DNA of 12,156 bases from the NCBI GenBank assembly GCA_023393655.1, contig JAEWKP010000274.1, forward strand, positions 1-12,156. Reading direction: 5' to 3'. Both the position numbers and the translations under genes were made by a program. Source of the DNA: Pseudomonadota bacterium (GTDB taxonomy: Bacteria; Pseudomonadota; Alphaproteobacteria; Rhizobiales; Beijerinckiaceae). Position 1 is the first letter of the stretch. Every line of letters starts with the position of its first letter. Below are positions 7,370 to 12,156 of this stretch, piece after piece. Under the pieces are notes generated by a model that was not told the DNA's origin, did not search any database, and saw nothing but the letters and a program-made list of their open reading frames with translations.

Positions 7370-7395
7370 GTTCGCCGCGCTATAGCGCGGCGAAC
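7370..7395. repeat. Perfect 26-bp palindrome between hydrolase and gatC
   Basis: GTTCGCCGCGCTA (7370-7382) is followed directly by its exact reverse complement (7383-7395). On the minus strand the hairpin is followed by CGTTTTCC (T4 at 7367-7364), so it could be an intrinsic terminator for the hydrolase message. It also covers the candidate -10 of gatC, so it could be an operator. Confidence 0.8.
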
Positions 7396-7408
7396 GGGCA
7401 AACGTAAA
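7379..7408 (-). promoter_or_regulatory. Candidate promoter of gatC-gatA
   Basis: On the minus strand TTTACG (7408-7403) and TATAGC (7384-7379) are separated by 18 bases. Transcription would begin near 7372, giving a leader of about 45 bases before the gatC ATG at 7327. The match to consensus is moderate and the -10 lies at the centre of the 26-bp palindrome. Confidence 0.4.
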
Positions 7409-7426
7409 TCAGCATTGAACGATCAG

Positions 7427-7441
7427 GCCGGATTCTCCGGC
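7427..7441 (-). repeat. Small hairpin just after the hydrolase stop codon
   Basis: On the minus strand GCCGGA-GAA-TCCGGC forms a perfect 6-bp stem with a 3-base loop immediately after the TGA of the hydrolase gene. No T-run follows. It may protect the 3' end of the message (inference). Confidence 0.45.
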
Positions 7442-8140
7442 TCAGATCGCGAAAGCCTCGCCCTTCCGGGGCAGTACGACTTCGATGCCGCTGCCCTGCA
7501 TGCCGGCGACGAAGGCGTCGGCATTCTGGTCGATGATCGGGAAGGTGCCGTAATGGGCGGGGATCGCGAGCTTCGGCTTGACGAAGCGCGTCATGGCGAG
7601 CGCGGCGACCTTGCCGCCCATGGTGAAGCGGTCACCGATCGGGCAGATGCAGGCTTCGACGCCGTGGATCTCGCTGAGCAACGCCATGTCGGAGAAGATG
7701 TCGGTATCGCCCATGTGCCAGAGCGTCTTCTCGCCCCTGGCCTTGATGATCGCGCCGTTCGAATTGCCGACAGGGACGTTGACGCCGCCCTCGCCCATCC
7801 CGGCCGAATGGTCGGCGCGGACGAGCGTGACGCTGAACGGGCCGAGATCGACCGTACCGCCGGTGTTCATCGGCTGAAAGCTCTTCAGCCCCTGCGAGGC
7901 CAGATGCATGGCGAGGTCGTAATTGGTGATGACGGTCGCGCCGGTCTTCCCGGCGATATCGAGCGTGTCGCCGACATGGTCGCCATGGCCGTGGGTGACG
8001 ACGATATGGCTGACGCCCTTCGAGATCACCGCGACATCGCCCTCGAAGGCCGGATTCCCGGTGAAGAACGGATCGATCAGGATGGCGGCGCCGTCGAGAT
8101 CGACGCGGAAAGCGGAATGGCCGTACCAGGTGAGTTTCAT
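7442..8140 (-). CDS. UPF0173 metal-dependent hydrolase (metallo-beta-lactamase fold)
   Basis: This 232-residue protein has the metallo-beta-lactamase fold and the size of the UPF0173/YtkL family of uncharacterised, probably cytosolic hydrolases. It opens with the family motif LTWYGHSAF (His8), then LIDPFFTGNP, and has the metal-binding signature THGHGDHVGD with His50, His52, Asp54 and His55. His111 (ADHSAG), Asp145 (MGDTDIF) and His196 (PAHYGTFP) are the likely remaining ligands. There is no signal peptide. GGAG lies 7 bases before the ATG. It is divergent from the adenine deaminase gene with a 98-base shared upstream region and is followed by gatC on the same strand. The true substrate of the family is not established, so no specific reaction is claimed. 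Family assignment is very secure. Confidence 0.97.
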   Translation of the reverse strand: MKLTWYGHSAFRVDLDGAAILIDPFFTGNPAFEGDVAVISKGVSHIVVTHGHGDHVGDTLDIAGKTGATVITNYDLAMHLASQGLKSFQPMNTGGTVDLGPFSVTLVRADHSAGMGEGGVNVPVGNSNGAIIKARGEKTLWHMGDTDIFSDMALLSEIHGVEACICPIGDRFTMGGKVAALAMTRFVKPKLAIPAHYGTFPIIDQNADAFVAGMQGSGIEVVLPRKGEAFAI

Positions 8141-8173
8141 GCGAAGGCTCCGGGCTTTCGAAATGCCGGCCCC

Positions 8174-8202
8174 TATCTAGGCCGATCCGCGCCGCCGACC
8201 AA
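8174..8202 (-). promoter_or_regulatory. Candidate promoter of the UPF0173 hydrolase gene
   Basis: On the minus strand TTGGTC (8202-8197) and TAGATA (8179-8174) are 17 bases apart; CTAGAT, shifted by one, fits the rhizobial -10 form CTATAT at five of six places. The start would lie about 27 bases ahead of the ATG at 8140. The consensus match is weak. Confidence 0.3.
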
Positions 8203-8238
8203 GTCGACAATGCAGCCGGAGAGAGGCAGGCTGGCGCC

Positions 8239-9963
8239 ATGACGAACCCACGGAATCGCCCCATGACCGACGCAGCAACGATCGCCCGCCGGATTGCCCA
8301 GGGGCATGGCGACGAGCCGGCCGATCTCGTCATCAAGGGCGCTAGGTTGCTCGACCTCGTCACCGGCGTGCTGGTCGAGAGCGATATCGCGATCTGCGGC
8401 GATACCATCGTCGGGACCTACGGGACCTATGAAGGCAAGCGCGTCATCGACGCCAGAGGCCTGATCGCCGTGCCCGGCTTCATCGACACGCATCTGCATA
8501 TCGAATCCTCGCTGGTGACGCCGCTCGAGTTCGAGCGCTGCGTGCTGCCGCATGGCGTCACCACCGCCATCTGCGACCCGCACGAAATCTCGAACGTGCT
8601 CGGCGTCGAGGGCATCCGCTATTTTCTCGCCTGCGCCGAGGCGATGCGGATGGACCTGCGCGTCAATCTCTCAAGCTGCGTGCCGGCGACGCATCTGGAG
8701 ACGGCGGGCGCCGCGCTGGAGGCCGGTGACCTGATGCCGATGATGGATCATCCCAAGGTGATCGGCTTGGCCGAGTTCATGAATTTCCCGGGCGTGATCC
8801 ATCGCGATCCCGGCTGTCTCGCCAAGCTGGAGGCCTTCTCGCATCGCCATATCGACGGCCATGCGCCGCTGGTGCGCGGGATGGACCTCAACGCCTATCT
8901 CGCCGCCGGCATCCGCACCGACCACGAGACGACGACGGCAGACGAAGCCCGCGAAAAGCTCGCCAAGGGCATGGCGATCCTGATCCGCGAGGGCTCGGTC
9001 TCGAAGGATTTGCATCAATTGATCCCGCTGATCTCGCGCGACGCCTCGCCCTTCCTCGCCTTCTGCACCGATGACCGCAACCCGCTCGATATCGGCGAGG
9101 AAGGCCATCTCGACTACATGATCCGCACCGCGATCGCCGAGGGCGCGGATGTGCTGGCGACGTACCGCATCGCCTCGCTCTCGGCGGCGCGGAATTTCGG
9201 GCTGTTCGATCGCGGCTTCATCGGGCCGGGCAAGCGCGCCGATATCGTGCTGGTCGAGGACCTCGCCTCCTGCTCGGTGAAGCAGGTCCTGACCGGGGGC
9301 CGGCTGGTGGAAGAGGCGCTGTTCGCGGACCGGGCGGTAATCGCGCCGGTCGGGCTCGGCAGCGTGAAGAGCCGCAGGCTCTCCGCCGCTGATTTCTCGG
9401 TGAAAGCCCGCGCCGGCGAGACGCCGGTGATCGGCGTGGTGCCGGGGCGGATCATCACCGAACGGCTGGCGATGGCCCTGCCCTCACGCGACGGCGAGGC
9501 CCTGCCCGATCTGGCTCAGGATGCGATCAAGGTCACGGTGATCGAGCGGCACGGCAAGAACGGCGGCATCGCCACCGGCTTCGTCCATGGCTTCGGGATG
9601 AAGCGCGGCGCCATCGCCTCCTCGGTCGGGCATGACAGCCATAATCTCTGCGTCGTCGGCGTCGACGAGGCCTCGATGGCGGCGGCGGCCAACCGCCTGA
9701 TCGAGATCGGCGGCGGCTTTGCCGTGGCCGATGGCGGCGAGGTCATGGCCGAGCTGGGTCTGCCGGTCGCCGGGCTGATGAGCGAGCAGCCGTTCGAGGC
9801 GGTGCGGCACGATCTTGAAGGCTTACGCGCGGCGGCGAAGGCGCTGGGCGTCGTGCTGGCCGAGCCCTTCCTGCCGGTCGCCTTCCTGACGCTGCCGGTG
9901 ATCCCGCATCTCAAGATCACCGACAAGGGCCTGGTCGATGTCGATCGGTTCGATTTCGTGTGA
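8239..9963 (+). CDS. ade: Adenine deaminase
   Basis: This enzyme hydrolyses adenine to hypoxanthine and ammonia in purine salvage and belongs to the Ade branch of the amidohydrolase superfamily. The 574-residue length is usual. It contains the metal-site motif PGFIDTHLHIESS (His85, His87, Glu89), then GVTTAICDPHEISNVLG (Asp113, His115), the GLAEFMNFPGVI stretch, DGHAPLVRG, AGIRTDHE, FCTDDRNP and, in the C-terminal domain, SVGHDSHNLCVVG. All key blocks look intact. The start at 8239 has an AGG-containing site (8224-8230) 8 bases upstream. An in-frame ATG at 8263 with GGAA 7 bases upstream is a real alternative and would remove eight residues. It is cytosolic and transcribed alone, divergent from the UPF0173 gene. 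Function is very secure; the exact start is not. Confidence 0.97.
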   Translation: MTNPRNRPMTDAATIARRIAQGHGDEPADLVIKGARLLDLVTGVLVESDIAICGDTIVGTYGTYEGKRVIDARGLIAVPGFIDTHLHIESSLVTPLEFERCVLPHGVTTAICDPHEISNVLGVEGIRYFLACAEAMRMDLRVNLSSCVPATHLETAGAALEAGDLMPMMDHPKVIGLAEFMNFPGVIHRDPGCLAKLEAFSHRHIDGHAPLVRGMDLNAYLAAGIRTDHETTTADEAREKLAKGMAILIREGSVSKDLHQLIPLISRDASPFLAFCTDDRNPLDIGEEGHLDYMIRTAIAEGADVLATYRIASLSAARNFGLFDRGFIGPGKRADIVLVEDLASCSVKQVLTGGRLVEEALFADRAVIAPVGLGSVKSRRLSAADFSVKARAGETPVIGVVPGRIITERLAMALPSRDGEALPDLAQDAIKVTVIERHGKNGGIATGFVHGFGMKRGAIASSVGHDSHNLCVVGVDEASMAAAANRLIEIGGGFAVADGGEVMAELGLPVAGLMSEQPFEAVRHDLEGLRAAAKALGVVLAEPFLPVAFLTLPVIPHLKITDKGLVDVDRFDFV

Positions 9964-10000
9964 GGCTTATAATGCCAAGATGGAGGGCGCGTTGAAGTGC

Positions 10001-10024
10001 GTCTGCAATGGACCGGAAGCGGAC
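10001..10024. repeat. Short imperfect inverted repeat, possible dispersed repeat
   Basis: GTCTGC (10001-10006) and GCGGAC (10019-10024) pair with one G-T mismatch around a 12-base loop, at the left edge of the AT-rich patch. From memory it resembles short dispersed repeats of Rhizobiales intergenic DNA that, when translated, give spurious FRSIAD-like peptides. The copy number in this genome is unknown. Confidence 0.35.
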
Positions 10025-10055
10025 ATGAGAATTGCGGTGTGCTAGCCCCACACAG

Positions 10056-10060
10056 AGGAG
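10056..10060 (+). promoter_or_regulatory. Ribosome-binding site for the acidic orphan gene
   Basis: AGGAG lies 10 bases ahead of the ATG at 10071. It is preferred over the in-frame ATG at 10032, whose upstream bases hold only GGAAGCGGA at long range and whose extra 13 residues have no typical coding character. Confidence 0.65.
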
Positions 10061-10070
10061 AGCTTCGATA

Positions 10071-10535
10071 ATGTCGGCCGCAAACACCGAGAATGCCCCG
10101 CAACAACTGTATGAGGCGCTTGCCTCCTTGTGTTCGAACACAGATTTGAAGGCAATTCGGTCAGGGTTGACACACGGCATAGAAGGCGCCTTTCGGCTCG
10201 GGTTGCCGTTTGAGTATGATGACTTGAACCATGCAGTAAATTTTGGCGATCTCTGCCTCTATTTTTCTGAAGTGGGTAAAATCAATCTTGCATTCGTGTA
10301 TCCTGGCTCAACGTCACCAAAACGACTAATTGTTCCTGGCATCAATTTACCCTATCACCCGTTTGAATTAAGCGAATTTGAGCAATATTTGGACGAAATC
10401 GGGAAAGAATTTTATGAGGATGACCTTAGTGATTTGGTCTCTACGATCTCACTAAGTGGCATTGTCTTCCATTTCGATCGTAGTGGAGACCGGAGGATAG
10501 ACATTACGGCCGCGTTCGTCGCCGCTGACGCTTAG
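10071..10535 (+). CDS. Hypothetical acidic protein (154 aa) in an AT-rich patch
   Basis: I do not recognise this protein. It is soluble-looking, has no signal peptide or membrane helix, and is strongly acidic (23 Asp/Glu against 10 Lys/Arg by my count), with an acidic cluster at about 99-121 (ELSEFEQYLDEI, YEDDLSD). Aromatic and hydrophobic strands alternate through 59-93 and 123-136. Base composition differs sharply from its surroundings: two 60-base lines counted within it are 45% and 40% GC, against 72% in one counted line of the neighbouring deaminase gene, and its codons often end in A or T. This suggests recent acquisition. Small acidic orphans of this kind include immunity proteins of toxin systems, but no toxin gene is adjacent, so no function is assigned. 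The ribosome-binding site and uninterrupted frame support a real gene. Confidence 0.75.
   Translation: MSAANTENAPQQLYEALASLCSNTDLKAIRSGLTHGIEGAFRLGLPFEYDDLNHAVNFGDLCLYFSEVGKINLAFVYPGSTSPKRLIVPGINLPYHPFELSEFEQYLDEIGKEFYEDDLSDLVSTISLSGIVFHFDRSGDRRIDITAAFVAADA
10436..10491. repeat. Bulged inverted repeat near the 3' end of the orphan gene
   Basis: GGTCTCTACGATC (10436-10448) pairs with GATCGTAG (10476-10483) plus AGACC (10487-10491), interrupted only by a 3-base bulge TGG (10484-10486). The 27-base loop contains a second small palindrome, CACTAAGTG. The structure lies within coding sequence. Confidence 0.5.
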
Positions 10536-10605
10536 TAGTGATGTTCATTGGTGGGTTCCTCAACGGTCGAAAGCAGACGCTCCTCCCACCCCACTAATTT
10601 ACGCC

Positions 10606-11538
10606 CTAAATCCGCTCGTCCAGCGCCGCCATGACCTTCTCGGCGACGAGCCCGGACACCCGGCTGTTCGACTCCACCGTATTGCCGGCGATATGCGGCG
10701 TCAGGATCAGGTTCGGCGCGCCAGTGAAGACCTTGGCCGCGCCCTTGCCGAGCGGCTCCTGCTCGTAGGCGTCGATCGCCGCGCCGCCGAGCTTGCCGGC
10801 CTTGAGCGCCTTCACCAGAGCCGCCTCGTCCAGAATGCCGCCGCGCGCCGTGTTGATCACGATCGCGTCCAGCTTCATCCGGGCAAAGGCCTTGGCGTCG
10901 ATCATGCCACGGGTTTCCGCGGTCAGCGGGACATGCAGGCTGATGACGTCGGCCTGCGCCAGCAATTCGTCGAGCTCCAGCCGGCGCACGCCGCTCCAGG
11001 CCGGATCGTCCACGGGCAGGCGCGGATGGTAGGCCGCGACCTCCATGCCGATGGCGCGGGCATGACGGGCGACGTCGCGGGCGATGGAGCCGAAGCCGAC
11101 GAGGCCCATCAGCTTGCCGGCGATCTCGCGGCCGATCAGCTGCGTCTTGGGGAATTCGCCGGCCAGCATCGCGGCATTGGCGTAATAGGCGCCGCGCAGC
11201 AGGGTCATCGTCGTGCCGATGACGTATTCGACGACGGAGAGGCTGTTGGCGCCCGTCGCCGGGAAGACGCGGATGCCACGGGCGGCGCAGGTCTCCATGT
11301 CGAGATTGTCGAGGCCGACGCCGAGGCGACCGATCACCTTGAGCGCCTTCGCCGCTTCCAGCACCTTGCCGCGCACCTGCGTCTGGTTGCGCACGATCAC
11401 GGCCGGGACATCGGCGAAAAGCCGCGCCATCCCGTCGATATCGGCATAGAGCTCGGGGTCGTAATGGACCGTGAACCGCGCTTTCAGGTTGGCGAGAGCG
11501 GTGTCGTCGATGAACTCGGTGATGACGATATCGGTCAT
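10606..11538 (-). CDS. D-isomer-specific 2-hydroxyacid dehydrogenase
   Basis: This 310-residue cytosolic oxidoreductase should interconvert a 2-hydroxyacid and a 2-oxoacid with NAD(P). The Rossmann motif GLVGFGSIAR (Gly148, Gly150) is followed at the end of the next strand by AAYHPR, where many NAD-dependent members have an Asp; His171 there may mean relaxed or NADP preference (inference). The catalytic set is present: Arg232 in INTARGG, Glu261 in YEQEPL and His282 in PHIAGNT. The N-terminal part has the substrate-loop block IGRLGVGLDNLD. Length and motifs fit the SerA/hydroxypyruvate/sulfolactate dehydrogenase group; the true substrate cannot be read off. Its ATG (11538-11536) overlaps the stop of the upstream acetyltransferase gene by ATGA and lacks a strong ribosome-binding site of its own, which suggests translational coupling. 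Family is very secure, substrate unknown. Confidence 0.96.
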   Translation of the reverse strand: MTDIVITEFIDDTALANLKARFTVHYDPELYADIDGMARLFADVPAVIVRNQTQVRGKVLEAAKALKVIGRLGVGLDNLDMETCAARGIRVFPATGANSLSVVEYVIGTTMTLLRGAYYANAAMLAGEFPKTQLIGREIAGKLMGLVGFGSIARDVARHARAIGMEVAAYHPRLPVDDPAWSGVRRLELDELLAQADVISLHVPLTAETRGMIDAKAFARMKLDAIVINTARGGILDEAALVKALKAGKLGGAAIDAYEQEPLGKGAAKVFTGAPNLILTPHIAGNTVESNSRVSGLVAEKVMAALDERI

Positions 11539-12119
11539 GGGGCGGTACTGACGCTGAAACGGAGGCGTTGATCGGGACCGTAGAGCGGCGCAACGAAGGT
11601 CTCGACCAGCCGCCCGCCGTTCTTCTCGATGATGCGGCGTGAAGCGTGGTTGGTCGCGTCGCAGGTGATGCTGATCTCGGGCAGACCGGCTTCGCGCGCC
11701 ACGCCGAGCATCGCGGCAAGCGCCGCGGTCGCGTAGCCGTGCCCGGCGAAGGCCGGCAGGATGGTGTAGCCGACATGGCCGAGCACATGCTCCGGCAGGG
11801 CGAGGATCGGGCGACCGGCCGCATCCTCCTGCCAGCGCAGGTTGATCGAGCCGATGAAGGGCCGCTCCGGCCGATCCTCGGCGAAGATCCAGCGCGTCGG
11901 GCCGGGAATGCGGTCGACCTCGCGGCCATCCGGCAGGCGGATGCGGCCGGGTCCGCCACGGATTTCGGCGAGGAAGGCTTCCGCGTCGGCGGCAATGGCA
12001 GCGAGATGCTCGGGCGCGACGTCGCGCGTCGTGTTCGGCGACCAGCCGCCGCGCAGAGCCGCCTCATAGGCGCCGAGCAGGGCCTTGTCGGGAATTTGCA
12101 GCGAGATGCGCGCCGGCAC
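11535..12119 (-). CDS. GNAT-family N-acetyltransferase
   Basis: This 194-residue protein has the GNAT acetyl-CoA fold. The acetyl-CoA loop (motif A) is visible in VGYTILPAFAGHGYATAALAAML (residues about 117-138), with the A-G-H-G-Y-A turn. Motif B follows as TCDATNHASRRIIEKNGGRLVE (about 152-173), as in RimJ/RimL-like acetyltransferases. The substrate, a protein N-terminus or a small amine, cannot be decided. I chose the GTG at 12119-12117 because AAGGA (12131-12127) lies 7 bases upstream; the frame stays open to a TTG at 12155 near the window edge, so a longer form is not excluded. Its TGA overlaps the ATG of the dehydrogenase gene by four bases. Both genes probably form one operon reading right to left. 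Confidence 0.9.
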   Translation of the reverse strand: MPARISLQIPDKALLGAYEAALRGGWSPNTTRDVAPEHLAAIAADAEAFLAEIRGGPGRIRLPDGREVDRIPGPTRWIFAEDRPERPFIGSINLRWQEDAAGRPILALPEHVLGHVGYTILPAFAGHGYATAALAAMLGVAREAGLPEISITCDATNHASRRIIEKNGGRLVETFVAPLYGPDQRLRFSVSTAP

Positions 12120-12126
12120 GGGACTA

Positions 12127-12131
12127 TCCTT
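12127..12131 (-). promoter_or_regulatory. Ribosome-binding site deciding the acetyltransferase start
   Basis: AAGGA on the minus strand lies 7 bases before the GTG at 12119. No comparable site can be seen for the upstream TTG at 12155, since the window ends there. Confidence 0.6.
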
Positions 12132-12156
12132 CGATGCGGCCGCGCCGCTTTTCAAG

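Noticed and set aside
7244..8242. Plus-strand open frame across gatC and the hydrolase
   Set aside because: It spans two well-identified genes on the other strand and has no motif of its own.
9968..9973. Perfect TATAAT after the adenine deaminase stop as a promoter for the orphan gene
   Set aside because: No acceptable -35 is found 15-19 bases upstream, nor an extended -10, and it lies about 100 bases from the start codon; a single hexamer is weak evidence.
10550..10590. GGTGGG with CCCACC as a terminator between the orphan and dehydrogenase genes
   Set aside because: The stem is only 6 bp with a 29-base loop and no T-run.
10532..12067. 511-codon minus-strand frame overlapping the dehydrogenase and acetyltransferase
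   Set aside because: It is a shifted frame of two genes that carry full family motifs; its composition is the usual Arg/Ala/Pro-rich shadow.

Overview
The window reads as a high-GC chromosomal segment of an alphaproteobacterium, most likely of the order Hyphomicrobiales (Bosea-like). This is inferred from codon use, from the GatA and GatC sequences, from the efflux-pump type and from the mix of neighbours; no taxonomic marker gene is present. All genes are closely packed, with no gene-free stretch over 300 bases. I see no tRNA, rRNA, CRISPR array, insertion sequence or phage gene.

Left part (1-5081). The left edge holds the 5' end of a gatB-like gene on the minus strand, which is interrupted by an in-frame amber codon at codon 28, inside its most conserved motif. 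After a 273-base spacer, a two-gene RND efflux operon follows on the plus strand: a periplasmic adaptor (559-1713) and a 1062-residue HAE1-type pump (1835-5023). It ends in a textbook intrinsic terminator (5052-5081). No outer-membrane factor and no regulator gene lie next to it. The pump has only one of the two adjacent proton-relay aspartates usual in TM4.

Middle part (5107-8140, minus strand). In transcription order (right to left) there is a UPF0173 metal-dependent hydrolase, then gatC and gatA of the tRNA-dependent amidotransferase, then a 68-residue membrane protein. GatCAB makes Gln-tRNA(Gln) and/or Asn-tRNA(Asn), so gatC and gatA are probably essential housekeeping genes. A perfect 26-bp palindrome sits between the hydrolase and gatC.

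Right part (8239-12156). Adenine deaminase (purine salvage) lies on the plus strand, divergent from the hydrolase. It is followed by an AT-rich patch (two sampled 60-base lines are 45% and 40% GC, against 72% in one sampled line of the deaminase gene) that encodes an acidic 154-residue orphan protein and looks acquired. The right edge, on the minus strand, has a GNAT acetyltransferase whose stop codon overlaps the start of a D-isomer-specific 2-hydroxyacid dehydrogenase (ATGA), so the two are probably translationally coupled.

Overall this is mostly ordinary chromosome. I did not find a clear new multi-gene system. The points most worth a second look are the broken gatB copy, the single-Asp pump, the AT-rich orphan gene and the palindrome ahead of gatCA.
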